The notes under the pieces were generated by a model. It was not told where the DNA came from, did no database searches, and saw only the letters and a program-made list of their open reading frames with translations. A DNA stretch of 64,000 nucleotides from Azadirachta indica (lineage: Eukaryota; Streptophyta; Magnoliopsida; Sapindales; Meliaceae), in NCBI GenBank assembly GCA_022749755.1, contig CM040441.1, forward strand, positions 3,848,741 to 3,912,740, read 5' to 3'. Positions 47,004 through 59,370 of the stretch are shown in pieces (position 1 is the first letter of the stretch; the number at the start of each line of letters is the position of its first letter). A program made the translations under genes and the position numbers.

Positions 47004-47207
47004 TTATGCTCTTGCTAATACCATATACAAAACATTATAAGTATGTGACTTTTTAACAAACACATTCCTATAATATATGTCTGCCTTCATATATATAACA
47101 AACAGCGTTTCAAATTTTTCAGGAAACACTTCTATAACAGTTGTAATGGAGAAATAATTATCCAAGCAACCTGGCAAAAGAAACAGTAATATTTGATTGT
47201 TGACCAT
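47004..47207 (-). pseudogene. Pectin methylesterase N-terminal-domain fragment, block 2
   Basis: The minus-strand frame contains DNYFSITTVIEVFPEKFETL then FVIYMKADIYYRNVFVKK, which follows the start of the PME catalytic domain (pattern F..I..A....P......YVIYIKAGVY.E.V.V..K). PME removes methyl esters from wall pectin. No further exon is in frame nearby; the rest is deleted here but traceable in block 3 (62942-63830). Confidence 0.65.
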
Positions 47208-47870
47208 TAACTTTTTGTTTTATAATTTGGTTATCGGTTTAATTTATCCACTTCAAATTTTTAAAATAATAAAACAAAATTCAAACCAAATTTTAGAAAA
47301 TTTAAATCAAACTGATTCGGTTCAATTTTGTTCGATCTGTTCAGTCGGACAGCCAGGTTTTTGCTACCCTCAATAACCACTAGGATACCAAAATAAGATG
47401 TGAGAATGACAATAAGTTTGAAACTATGTTATTCATGCCAAGTTTGAAATGTAAATGCAAGATGATCGTATTTGTAAAAATCCACATCTTTTGGTTGTTA
47501 AGATTAATTTAGTATGAGAATAGGACTTATAACATCTAATTACAAGATTAATTAATTTGCAATTTTTGTAGCACATTTAAAAGACAAAGAATAAAGAGAT
47601 GTAATGTTTTTTGATTATGACAAAAAAGGAAAAACATAAAAGAGTAATCGAATTTTTCTTTAATTCTTAACTCTTCAAGAAATCATCAGTAGATCAAAAC
47701 TTTGAGGAGTATGAAAAAGATTTAGGTAGGACGAGAAGACTAGGAAATTTTCAATAAAAATATTCCATATATTTTAAAATTTCTCTTTCATTATAGTTAT
47801 CTCAATTTAATTGATTAATTTTAAAATAAATGCACGTTAAACAAGTATTTAGTAAATACGCATATATTAT

Positions 47871-48255
47871 TGAAAGGTGGAAGGCTTAGATTATGAAGAA
47901 AAAAATTGCTAGGAATAATTATAGACAAGGAGGGAGAAACTTATAATTTTATTGATTTCTAATTTTTGACTTAACAAACAATGGAAGAACTCACTATTAT
48001 TTATAGTATGACACCTCCTTAACCAATAGTTAAGATTATATTAACACATATATAATTTAATGGTTAAAAATATCCATAACAATATCTAAATATTCACTAC
48101 AAACATCTAAATATTTATTATATTTATCTAGATATTTATTATATAAATATCTAAATATTTTCTTACAAATTTCTAAATATTGGGCAACATTATTCCTAAA
48201 CCCAAATCTTATAAGCCCAATTTATTTTGAGTCAAATTAAGTTTAATTTCCAGCA
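47871..48255 (-). repeat. Copia 3' LTR
   Basis: 385 bp, similar to 51479-51884. In raw orientation it begins 'tgaaaggtggaaggcttaga' and ends 'ttccagca', next to the C-rich complement of the polypurine tract (48256-48266). The LTR carries repeated 'atctaaatatttatta' words. Confidence 0.85.
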
Positions 48256-48265
48256 CCCCCCTTTA

Positions 48266-51200
48266 AACTTGATTTGGCAACTCCCAATAATATTGGCAAC
48301 GCACAAAATATCTCATTCTTCAATGGTTTGGTGAAGATATTAGTAATTTAGTTTTGTGTCTTCACATACTCTATTTGCACATCTTTTCTAGTAATGCACT
48401 ATCTTATATAGTGGTAGCGACTGCCAATATGTTTACTTCGATCGTGGAACACGAAATTCTTTGCCAACGCCATTGCTGATTTGTTGTCAATATAAATCTT
48501 AGTTTGCATTTCCTGTGACCATCCCAACTCCTTCGAAAGATTTCTAAGCCATAATGCATGGCAAACACATGATATTACGACCACGTACTCAGCTTCACTA
48601 GTTGATAGAGTGTTATCGGTTGTTTCTTTGACATAAAAGTGAAAGCAGTGTCGCCTATGAAAAATACAAGTACAGTAGTGGTTTTTCGATCATCCATATT
48701 TGTACTCCAATCGCTATTGTTGAATCCAACAAACTTGTAATCATTAGAAAATGCATAGAATAAGCCAAAATCAATTATACCTTTGAGATAGAAAGAATTC
48801 TCTTTGCAACTTTAAAATGGGTGCTTGTTGATGTCTCCATGAAGTGACTAACTAGCCTAACAACATAGAGGATGTTAGGCCTTGTGCAAGTTAGGTAACA
48901 TAGACTTCCAACCAAGCTCCTAAAAAGAGTTGAATCTATTCTTTATCGTTCATCATACTTTGACAAATTCACTTCACATTCCACTAGTGTGCTAATCAGT
49001 TTGTAGTCATCCATCTTGAATCTCTTGATGATCTCCTTTGTATAGCTTTCTTGTGAGATGAAAATTTTATCTTCCTTTTACTTGACTTCAATACTGAGGT
49101 AGTAAGCCATTAATCCAATGTCCGTCATTTCAAACTCTTTGGTCGTGGCTTTCTTGAACTCTTAAAAAATACTTGGATTGTTTCCAGTAAAGATCAAATC
49201 ATCCACATACAAGCATATGATTAAAACATCTTCACCTTTGATCTTGGTATAAAGTGTATGCTCATAGGGGCACTTGATAAAACCATTATTTCGGAAGTCC
49301 TTGCTTCTCCGGCTATCCATGCTCTTCATGCTTGTTTTAATCCATAAAGAGCTTTTTTCAACCTCAAAACTTTGTCTTCATGACCCTTTACTTTACAGCC
49401 CAAAAGTTGCTTGATTTATACTTCTTCTTCAAAGCAGACTTTACATTCATTTGATGAATCTTCCATTTGTTTTGAGCTGTCAAGGAGATGATTAGTTTAA
49501 TAGTTTCTAATCAAACAATAGGAGCAAATACTTCATCGTAGTCAATTCTAGCTCTTTGACTATAGCCTTTCACAACAAGTCTTGCCTAGTATCATTTAAT
49601 TTCTCTATTTGCATTCTTCTTCACCTTGTACACCCATTTGACACCAATGGCTTTATATCGTTTAGGAAGTGTAGCTAGCTCCTATGTGTCATTCTTCTCA
49701 ATGGCCTTGATTTCTTTGTCCATCGTAACTCTCTTTTTTTCTTGTTGCACAACTTCTTGGAAGTTCGTAAGTTCGCAGTCAGCCAAGAGGCAGAAAAGAG
49801 TGAGATTTTTCATTCTCTTAGTCATCTCATAGAAATCTTGAAGACTTCTTATATGTTCTTCATTTCTTTCATTTAAAAAGGATGGTGGTGAATTGATATC
49901 ATTAACTTTTGTTGGCGAACTAGGTGGTGTTGTAGGCTATTCTTGGTGTTCTCCTTATTGCCTTACTGACGTCTCCTTATTTTCTTCAAATTAAGGAAGG
50001 AAATTGGAATTGTCTATATTAGAGCCAAAATCTCATTCTCCTTCTTCATTGAATATCACATCAACTAACCACAACCTTTTTATTGTTTAGGTTGTACAAC
50101 TTGTAGTCTTTTGAATTTGAGTCATAGCTAATAAAAATAAAACTCTCACTTTCATCATTGAGCTTCGTTCTTCTCTCATCTGGTACATGCACATAAGCTA
50201 TGCTTTTAAAAACTCTTAGATGAGAGATGTCGGGTTTTCTTTAACTCCAAGCTTCTTGTAGAAAAGGTATAATCTTTCATACGAATATCATAACTGTTTT
50301 CTAAGAATTGTCCCAAACTTAAAATGTTATTTTCATTAAGCTCACTGATTTATTAAGCTTTACGAGCATATCCTTGGTTTCACACATATGATTGCTTGTA
50401 TCGGTATCAAGGTACCATACACTAGTGCTGCTACCATTATTGTGCTTGAATGCTAGCAATAATGTTTCTTCTTCTTAACTTTTATTCTTAACATAGTTTG
50501 CCTTCTCATTAACTTTATTATTGGAAGCTCTATACTTGAAAGCATATTAGCCAAACTTTTGACAATTATAACATTTAACTTAAAACTTATCGTACATTGA
50601 ATTCAAATTACCTCTTGTACGACCTCTTGTTGAGCCTTCTCCTCTATCATTGTTGTTGTTGCTATAATTTGAAGGTCCTCTCTATCCTCGTCCACATCCA
50701 CGTCCACGTCTACAAACTTGTCCTGGACCATTTCCTTTTTCACGTTGGCTTCTCTCATTGTTGAAACTTTCTTCCTTTTCTTTCAAGTTGAGCTTTGTTT
50801 AGAGAACTTGTTCTAAGACTTCTTGCTTTAACTTTTGCCTTTCTTCAAATGCTTGTAATGAGCCCATAATAAGTTCTTGAATGGTCATGGGCTCTAAATC
50901 TTTTATTTCTTCAATTATTACAACAATATGCTCAAATTTCAAATTTATAGAACGAAGAATTTTCTCCATAGTTCAAACATTACTCAAGCTTTCTCTATTT
51001 CTTTTTTAATTGATGAGCAGTCATCAAAACTCTATAAAAATATTTAGAAATTGATTCACATTTTTTCATGTATAAAGATTCAAACTCACCTCTTAAAGTT
51101 TGAAGACGTACTTTTTTCACTCTTTTGACACCTTTGCATGGAGTTTGAAGCATCTCCCATACTTCTTTAGCAGTGGTTGCATTTGAAACCTTTTCAAAAC

Positions 51201-51445
51201 TATCTTCATCTAATACTTGATAAATGAAGTAGAAAGTTTTCTTGTCTCTCTTTCTAAAATTCTTCATGAGATCTTTTTAAACTTTAGTAAATGTGGCCTC
51301 ATCTTTTGGCACATTAAACCCTTGATCTACAACTTCCCATGTTTTTTGAGCTCCTAACAAAGCATTTATCTTATTGCTCGAATTATCGTAATTGCTCTTG
51401 GTGAGTATTGAAACTTAGAAAAGAGCAATTTCATTACTTGTCATA
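48266..51445 (-). pseudogene. Copia polyprotein remnant
   Basis: In order on the minus strand: gag from about 51442 (MTSNEIALF) with EDSFEKVSNATTAKEVWEML; zinc knuckle KCYNCQKFG (about 50555-50580); protease WYLDTDTSNHMC near 50400, in which the usual DTGAS is DTDTS; then a jump to the end of integrase (AYVHVPDERRTKLNDESESF, DSNSKDYKLYNLNNKKVV, about 50080-50210), so the integrase core is gone; RT with LYVDDLIFTGN (about 49185-49220) and CYLTCARPNILY (about 48880-48920); RNase H with SCVCHALWLRNLSKELGW and IDNKSAMALAKNFVFHDRSK (48399-48584). Many stops and shifts are present. Confidence 0.9.
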
Positions 51446-51460
51446 GTCGCTCACACTTTA

Positions 51461-51472
51461 GTTCTGATACCA
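51461..51472 (-). other. Copia primer-binding site
   Basis: Reads TGGTATCAGAAC on the minus strand, just inside the 5' LTR. It closely matches the complement of the plant initiator tRNA-Met 3' region used by copia elements. Confidence 0.8.
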
Positions 51473-51478
51473 CTTTAT

Positions 51479-51884
51479 TGAAAAGTGGAAGGCTTAGATT
51501 ATAAAAAAGAAAAATTTGCTAAGAATAATTACAGACAAGGAGAGAGAAGCTTACAATCTTATTGATTTTTAATTTTTAGCTTAAAAACAATGAAAAACTC
51601 ACCCCTATTTATAGTATGACACCTCCTTAACCAACGGTTAACATTATACTAACACACATATAATCTAATAGTTACAAATCTTCTTCTAAAAATATCCACA
51701 ATAATATCTAGATATTTATTACAAATATCTAGATATTTATTATATTCATTTAGATTTTGTTATTAAATATTTAGATATTTATTCCATTATTATCTAGATA
51801 TTTTCTTATAAATTTATAGATATTTAGTCACACTATTCTTAAACCCAAATCTTATAAGCCTAATTTATTTTAGTTTAAATTATC
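51479..51884 (-). repeat. Copia 5' LTR
   Basis: 406 bp in raw orientation from 'tgaaaagtggaaggcttaga' to 'aattatca'. It is visibly diverged from the other LTR (substitutions and small indels throughout), so the insertion is not recent. Confidence 0.85.
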
Positions 51885-54800
51885 ATAGTGTGTGTATACA
51901 TGTGTCCATGCACGTGCCCGCGAAAAAATAATTAATCAAAATTAAACATGAGGTAATTTCTTACGGCATCGTCTGAAAACAGTGATCAATTAACAAAATT
52001 AATATATAATTTTCAATATTGATAGCGTCTATATTTTTAATTCTAAAAAAACTTACATATCTTGACTAATTATCATAGTTAATTTGCTTTAACTCCACAC
52101 TTATTATGCATCCAATTAATGACTCAACTTATGTTTGAGATTGCGAAAGTTATTTTATATTAATTTAACTTCACTAATTAATAACATGAAAAGCAAAATC
52201 CTCAGTCTAGATAAAAGTGTAACGAAATTTACCACATACGATGGATTTCTCTATTAATTGTTCGTCAACAAAGATAGCGAATAATTTATTGTTGCATTGA
52301 TGTATATCTAATGGAAAAAAAGTAGCCAGCTTTTTGATGTGCCAAGAAACTTATATTGCCACGTTGATTTATATATATATATATTTAAAATGTAAATTTA
52401 TAAGTTTAATATTACTTAAAAAGAAATATAAAGGTTACATCAAACTATAAAGTTAGGTAGAGTTTTTTTTTTTTTTTTTCCCTCTGAATTCTTAAATAGA
52501 TTAAATATTGAATACCTTCTAATGTCTAAATATAAATTGCAGAGTTAATTTTTTTATGTTCGTTTAAAAGTAAAAAATTTAAAAGGCTGCGACAATAAGT
52601 TAATAATATTATATATTCTTTTGTAAACAAAGCCCGCTAGCTTGCTTGTTAGTTATGAACAGAAAATTAATTTTTCAACTTTAATTTTGCCTATACATTT
52701 AATTTTTACAATCTAAAATCTTCTTTTGTCTAATTTTAGCAAGACATTTTAAAAATTTGTGGCTGTGGTTGAAATTAATGCAAGGCTATACAGAGCTGAT
52801 ACTGTAATAATTTTTTTTTAATAATAATATGATGATTGATGTGATGTGATGTGTTTCATTATCGTAATACAGTTTCAAAGGAAAATTGACATTTCAACAA
52901 CTAAGAAGCCAGTTCCGAACAAAATTTTAGAAATTAACTGTATAAATGTTTAGTAATTTTTTTCAAAAGTAATTCCTTATTTTCAAAAATAGAAAACAAA
53001 AAGACTATGTTTGGTTGAATATTTTGTTAGATTAATTTTTAGTACTAAAAAGATATTGTTTAATAATTTGAATTAGAAAAAAGAAAATAACGAAATTTAT
53101 TTTTTTATCAGTTTCTAAAAATGACTAGTTTAAGTTAATTATAATTATATCATAAAAATAACTATCAATTGATTTTAAAAATAAAAATAAACAAATACTT
53201 TTTATTTTTTTGTTTTAGAAAACTACACTTTCATTGTGTACTATATATAAAAAATAAAGATGAGTACAAATGGCATATGGGTCAGACTCGTAACACATTT
53301 GGTACAAAAAATAATATGTTATAGTGAGTGGAGCAGGACATGAGTTTGTACAAAAAAGAACACGTTTTCATCGAGCCTTAAATCTACGTCGTCACAAAAC
53401 AAACTCATATCTTCGGGATTAAAGTCTAATAAAATTTATTAATATTTTGATCGTTTTAATTAATTAAAAATTCTAAAAATTAATGAAAGAAAAGGTTTAT
53501 AGTCCAATGTAGTACCACTTGGCTACAAAGGGCTTACATTAGGTTGCATTGATATTTTGATCATTTAATTTGTAAAAGTTCAAAAATTTACAAAAGAAAA
53601 AGTTTTTATGTTGTCCAATGTAGCACCACTTGACTAGAAAGGACTTATATTAGATTGGACTAACTTCTTAAAATTAGGTGTAACACAAGTGTGAATGAAT
53701 TTGAATTTTTTGAGCTGAACCAACACTCTACAACACATTCGCTACTTGTGAAATTGAATGGGAGAAAGTCATAAATGAAAAATTAAAAAAATAAAATCAA
53801 AAAAGAATAAAAATTTGACATTGAAAGTCACCACGAAAATTTTCATTACTTACTTTTTGAGAAAATGATTAATCCATTTTTTTTAATGTTTTATTCAATT
53901 AAAAGTAGTACTAGTAGATATCTTTCCCTATTCAAGTCCAAAGAGCTATGTCCTTTGCTAACATCTATTGTTGCGAAGACCAGTTTGGGATTGTTATGGA
54001 CTTTCACATAATTTGTTTTTGCTGTAATATAGAAATAATTAATTTTATAGAGAATAAGTTTAATTTTTAATAAATTGTATTTATTAAAGTATTGTGCATT
54101 TCAAAAATAAATTTGTGAATTTAGTAAATGTATTATTAAAGTATTGTAGTAATGCAAATGACTAAAATGTAAAAAATAAATAGTGATAAATAAAAATTAC
54201 TTTGAGTGTTTTAATATATATTTAGGTACCATATTTCAAATAGGCAATGACATTCCTCTTATTTATAGTGTTGATGAAGTAACAGCAAGTAAATTATACG
54301 ATATAAAATAATATGATATAATATATGCTTACTTAAAATTATATAAAAAAATATAAATCGAAAGCAAAAAAGTAACAGAAAGAAAAATTTTTGGTTTCTA
54401 CAATTTTATTTTTGAATTAAAGTTTAAACTTAAAAATTATTTATAGGGTTAATTTTGGGTTTTTATAATTTTAAATAAATGTATTTGGTATTATACTTAT
54501 CAATAATTTTAGTACAATTTTTTTTTATATTATTAAAATAATTTGTTATTTATTTAACTAATGCATTTCACATAAATATATTATATTTTTTCTAATTTTA
54601 ACAAATTATTTGTTAGATTTTTTGAACAACTATTATTATATAAGGGTATAATAATAATTTGATAATAAATTGGGACTTTTAAGAATATTTTTAAAACTAC
54701 TAAAATTTATAAGGGTATTAGGCCAAACCTTTAGGGCTAAAAAGACTTTTATCCTAAATGATAGTATTTACAATTTTAAATTTTGATTAATTTAATTTAA

Positions 54801-55430
54801 ATTTTTCACAATAATTTATAGGGATTATGACAGATTCTGCCCCCTCCGGCTTAGGCAAATAGGAATATATCCTCCTAATATTTGAAAAAAAAATAATGTC
54901 CCTTGAAGTTTTAGCAAATACACAAATACCTCCCTAAAGTTAATTTCTGTCCACATTATAGCTGTTTTACCCTTATGCATTTTTTTTAAAAAAAAAAAAA
55001 CTGACCATTTTATTCCTATTACTAACATATAATAATCAAAATAAACTTAAAATTTAAAAATAGTAAAATAGCAATTATATGCTTAATTACTTCCTTAAAA
55101 AAAATACATCTTATAATTTTATCATAAATTATTATTTTATTAAATAATTTTAATTTGATCATAAATAATTTTATTAGAGTTGCAAGTATACTATTAATAT
55201 AATGAGAATAAAATTATTTATAATAAAATTATATATATAGTTCAATAAGAATTCTAATGATATCTATAAATGATTTAAATGGATGATGTTAAATAATAAT
55301 TAATGGCGGTTTGCGATACATGTCAACAACTGCTTAAAGCTAGTTTTAAGTTGCCTAACATCCAATTTTAGAGACTAAAATATCATGTACCAATTTTAAA
55401 ATATCCAATTTTAAAGAAAAAGACATAGCC
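51885..55430. other. Gene-free stretch after the copia element
   Basis: 52425-52880 is paralogous to 41760-42290. 53480-53670 contains two direct copies of about 100 bp ('tccaatgtag(t/c)accacttg'). 54830-55000 reads 'gccccctccggcttaggcaa' then 'aatacctccctaaagttaat', a text type common in plant repeats, but I could not assign it. No gene was seen. Confidence 0.5.
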
Positions 55431-56960
55431 TATCCCATTCCAAATCTACATGAATCAAGTTGGAAGCTTGACTTAGAAATTAAATGAAGTCAAGAGAGCA
55501 AGGTGGCTCGACTTTTTAGCTCTTTTATTTATTTTTCCGGTACAAGTTATTATTATAATAATATTACCAGTAAAAATTCTTATTAATTTTTTCAAATTTG
55601 AATTAATATAACATATCTAATATAATTTTTTATCTGTATAAATTTTTATTTATTCTCGTAAACATATCGTACATATAACATCAGCACCATCTATTATGTA
55701 ATTAAATTTATATATAGGATTACCCTATTAATAATAGTATCATTATATTCATAGTTGACCTCTTCGGTGCACAAAAATTTCACTCATTTACTCAATCAAA
55801 TACATATAATGGATAGATTTCTTTTATATGAAACTAAATTTTTGACTAAAATCTAAATAAAAGTATTCAAACTTTTAAAAGGTATTTATTTTTTAGTTTA
55901 TATCTCAAAACTTGTTAAAAATGTTTGAATATAATTATGTTAAAATTTTAACTTGAATCTATTTTATTTCTCAATAATATCCTTAAAATTTAAAATTTTA
56001 TCTTACACTTTTTGTTGTTTTTTTGTCTCTCTCTATTTTACGAATTTGAAATAATATTACAATATAATTTGTCTTTTATATTTAATTTATAATTGATTTT
56101 TGTATCATTTAAATTGTTGATTAATAATTTTTCTTTCTCATACGACATATTAAAGAAAAAAATTCATATATCATATTAAAAGAATGTATGAATGAATATA
56201 ATTTATTAGAAATTATTTCATTAGGGTTAGCTATTGGACGTTGCGGATAGAGAAAAACTGAAGACGCAAATTTTTATGCTAACCTATCATCTAATCTTGA
56301 GCTGTTATCACAATGACGTTGGGTATCCCCCATTAGTTTGTGTAATATCTTTCTTTTATAATGTATAAGATGCAATTGTAGCGGTGTACTACTTGGTCAT
56401 GTTATCTCTGTTTAAGAAAAATTATCTTTTGTAAGATGTGCTTTTATATAGAAATCAACTTATATGTAATTTAATCTTAATTAATTTTAATTTGACTAAA
56501 ATATGATTTTTAACTAAAACTAAGCTTTAAGATCGTTTGATCTTTGTGTTTCATATACATTACCCTAATTATATGATGAATCATTTTAGATCGAACGCAA
56601 GGTCAGTTTTTAGATATTTATAAATATTTATGCAAAATTTAAAACATTTACTATTCAATCTCATAGGTTAATCATGTAAAAAAAATGGTTTTCACTATTT
56701 AGGTCTATTATATTTTTCATATTTTAAATAAAAATATACATATTTATTTTGATTGTGAGATGTTATGATCATTAATTTTTCATTATTAATAGAAAAAATA
56801 ATCTCAACTCATTCATTCATGTCCTAACATTTTTATTTTTTTTTTTTTCCAAAATTTAAAAATTATGACAAAAGAAACAAAAATTAATGATTATTATTAT
56901 TATTATTTCAAATTAACACTCATAATAATATTATTATTTCAAACAATCGATTCGATAATA
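55431..56960. repeat. Duplicated block, copy 2, downstream of peptide gene 7
   Basis: Direct copy of 27191-28658, continuing through gene 7 and its promoter to about 57690. It lies between cytochrome b5 blocks 2 and 3. Gene-free here. Confidence 0.85.
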
Positions 56961-57373
56961 TTAATCATGGTGTTGGTCGGCGTTGAAAACACGAGTAGCA
57001 GGAGGATTAGGACAAGCGCACAATTGTAAAGCCAGATCGCAATAACAGCGTTTACTGCACTCAGCGTTTGAGGTACAATGAGTTGCAACATTTCTGGCTT
57101 CAACTCCTCTTCCAAACTGCATCTGCATGCCTGCATATGTATGTAGAATTTCCAATTAATAATTAAACTTAATCCAGCCTTAATCAATTTAAAGAAAAAT
57201 ACTGTTTGATGTTCAATTAGTTTAAACAACATATGTGTTTGTCACAAACATATATATAACATGGATGATATCGTGGTCACAAATTTAAAGAAATAAAAAG
57301 AATGAATGTAACTACCAGTTGCAAAAACCAAGAGAGCAACTACGAATGCCAACTTGAATGAAATCTTCATCAT
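56961..57373 (-). CDS. Secreted cysteine-rich peptide, family member 7
   Basis: Exons on the minus strand are 57373-57316 and 57130-56961 with a 185-bp intron, giving 75 residues. The signal peptide is MMKISFKLAFVVALLVFATG. The core is CTSNAECSKRCYC ... LCACP with six cysteines in the family spacing and tail NPPATRVFNADQHHD. It differs from gene 5 only by conservative changes (Asp to Glu, Ala to Thr) in the mature part, so reading frame and splice sites have been kept since the block duplicated. Minus-strand TATAAATA at 57451-57458. Function unknown. Confidence 0.75.
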
Positions 57374-57450
57374 ATCGTTTTGTGTTGATAGTGATACCCC
57401 TAACGTTGTATGTATATCTTGATTTTGTTTTTGAATATATATTTGGGTTC

Positions 57451-57600
57451 TATTTATATTGCAATATGGAAAATTTCCATATTATCTTGCCAAGTATGGT
57501 ATGATTTTATTACTAAATAAAACTGTGTTTCATTTATTGTAATATGGAAAATTTCCATATTTTCTTGCCAAGTATAATATGACTTTATTACTAAGTAGAA
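57451..57600 (-). promoter_or_regulatory. Promoter of peptide gene 7: TATA box and duplicated module
   Basis: TATAAATA at 57451-57458 on the minus strand, 77 bp before the start. Upstream, 'ttccatatt(a/t)tcttgccaagta' occurs twice, with landmarks near 57487 and 57565, a period of about 78 bp. Confidence 0.55.
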
Positions 57601-57690
57601 GTGCTTTTCAATTATTGAACAAGCAATGAAATGATCATTCCATACCATGTACAAAACCATGTAAATATTGCCTACTTTAGGCACACTGTC

Positions 57691-58090
57691 CATAAGTGGT
57701 ATAAGTTTACATTGTTATACTATCATAGATTTATAGAAATATTTAAATTAATATAAATGGAATTATTTTGTCTATTTCTTTAGATAATTAATTAAAATTA
57801 AATTCCCTTTAAAAAATAATTTTTGAACAGTATTCAAATGAAAAATAATTGTATGTTATATAATTTAATGAGTTATAAAATAATTTTACTATTTAGATCT
57901 ATTATATTTTTAATATTTTTTAATATTTTAAATAAAAAATATACATATTGATTTTGATTGTGAGAAGTTATGTTCATTTATTTTTTTATTATTAATAAAA
58001 AGAATAATCTCAACTCATTCATTCATTTCATAACATTTTCATTTATTTTTAAAAATTAAAAGTTATAACAAAAGAAACAGAAATTAATAA
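57691..58090. repeat. Second partial copy of the peptide downstream flank
   Basis: 57870-58090 matches 28396-28600 and 56690-56900 ('atctattatatttttaatat', 'tcaactcattcattcat', 'acaaaagaaacagaaattaa'). It precedes a relic of exon 2 in the same orientation as gene 7. Confidence 0.6.
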
Positions 58091-58092
58091 TG

Positions 58093-58155
<63 letters not shown>

Positions 58156-58156
58156 T
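58091..58156. repeat. (AAT)n/(ATT)n inverted microsatellite
   Basis: About 14 AAT-type units followed directly by about 9 ATT-type units form a near-perfect palindrome with no loop spacer. Related but shorter AAT/ATT runs occupy the same place after genes 5 and 7 (28588-28640, 56890-56940). Confidence 0.75.
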
Positions 58157-58255
58157 GTCAAACACCCTATTCAATAACATTAATGATGGTGTTGAAATCG
58201 CCTGGCTTCGGCGTTGAAAAAGCGAGGATTAGAACAAGCACACATTTTGGAAAGC
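58150..58255 (-). pseudogene. Relic of cysteine-rich peptide exon 2 (copy 8)
   Basis: The minus strand reads KMCACSNP, then RFFNAEA after a small deletion, and ends near FQHHH and a stop. This is the last third of exon 2 of the gene 5/7 type. The signal-peptide exon and the first four cysteines are absent. At about 58255 the sequence changes abruptly to cytochrome b5 block flank (matches 38690 onward). Confidence 0.65.
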
Positions 58256-59370
58256 AGGAAAAGGTTGCTTTTAAAATTTTAAAAAGTAATTTTATTTATA
58301 AACGTAGTATCAAATATATTTATTTAAAATTAAAACAATTCAAAATTAATCTTAAAATATTTATTAAATTTTTAATTTTAATTAAAAATGAGGTTGTTAA
58401 AGTTAAAATATTCCTTTTTTTATTACTTATTACCTTTTTATATTTTAAAAATATAATTAAAAATTTTATATTTTTTTACTATAAATTATTTTCAAGTAGA
58501 ATATATATATATATATATACTCACCTGAAATTAAATTCCATTTATCACTATTTATAACATTATTACAATATTTGAACAATAAAATTTAGCAAATGCACAA
58601 CACTGTTTTTAAAATTCAGAGGACACTAAATTAATTCTTGTTAAAACTGATTATTTTTATTGTATCAACTAAAGTAAATTATTTGTAATCTACAATAATT
58701 TCAAATTTGCTTTTAATTTTTAGTAATTGAAAATCAAGAGGTTTACCTATTCTTTTCTTTAGGCAAATTCAAAACTGTTTAAATTGTAAAATTGCTAATG
58801 ACTGACATTAGTAAATGATCTAAAGCAATTTGATTATAATTTAATTTATGATGGTTGTAAGTAGCAAGTTCATATTCTTCAGTAATTGATAAATAATTTA
58901 CTGGACAATACTCAATGCAATAACCACAAAAAAAAAAAACAAATTCTAAAAATCAATACTGTAATTAAGCAGTCATTTCTTTGGAATATTTGTTTCCAGT
59001 TTTCAATCAATAATAAGCAGATCTATAGGACATACACGAATACATACTTCACAAATAATATATTTATCAAATTCAAGATAGATTCGACCACAAAAATGCT
59101 TCGATGTGATTAATTTTTCATAAGGATATTGAATAAATACAGATAAACGATTTGCTTGAGATAAGGTAATTATGAAACTTTACTCAATGTGCCTTGCAGT
59201 TGATTGCAAAAGAGAGGAAATCGGCCACATTAAAATTAACTTATGGGAAGGGCCGTTTTTTATAGGCTGAAGTTAATCATCAAGTAAATAAAATTAATTT
59301 TTTAAAAGTCAGTGAAAGAAAAAGCTTACCAATTAATTTATTAATTAAGGGCAGTTCTGTGGGCTTAAGC
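58256..59370. other. Downstream flank of cytochrome b5 block 3
   Basis: 58260-58690 matches 38690-39150. 58690-59250 has no partner. 59260-59370 matches the end of blocks 1 and 2. No gene was seen. An AT microsatellite lies at 58501-58520. Confidence 0.55.

Larger units (their letters stand above)
47871..51884 (-). mobile_element. Ty1/copia LTR retrotransposon, internally deleted
   Basis: About 4.0 kb on the minus strand. Two similar LTRs (51479-51884 as 5', 47871-48255 as 3') begin TG and end CA in element orientation. A primer-binding site (TGGTATCAGAAC, minus strand, 51461-51472) resembles that for initiator tRNA-Met. A polypurine tract (AAAGGGGGG) abuts the 3' LTR. Gene order gag, protease, (integrase), RT, RNase H identifies copia. 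Most of integrase is missing and all frames carry stops. The flanks 'attat' and 'tagtg' do not match, so no target duplication was confirmed. Confidence 0.9.

Noticed and set aside
54825..55028. 67-codon minus-strand frame
   Set aside because: Low-complexity (Phe/Lys runs from A/T tracts), inside repeat-like DNA.
58090..58557. 155-codon plus-strand frame
   Set aside because: It starts in an AAT repeat (poly-Ile/Leu) and continues through AT-rich non-coding flank. Low-complexity artefact.
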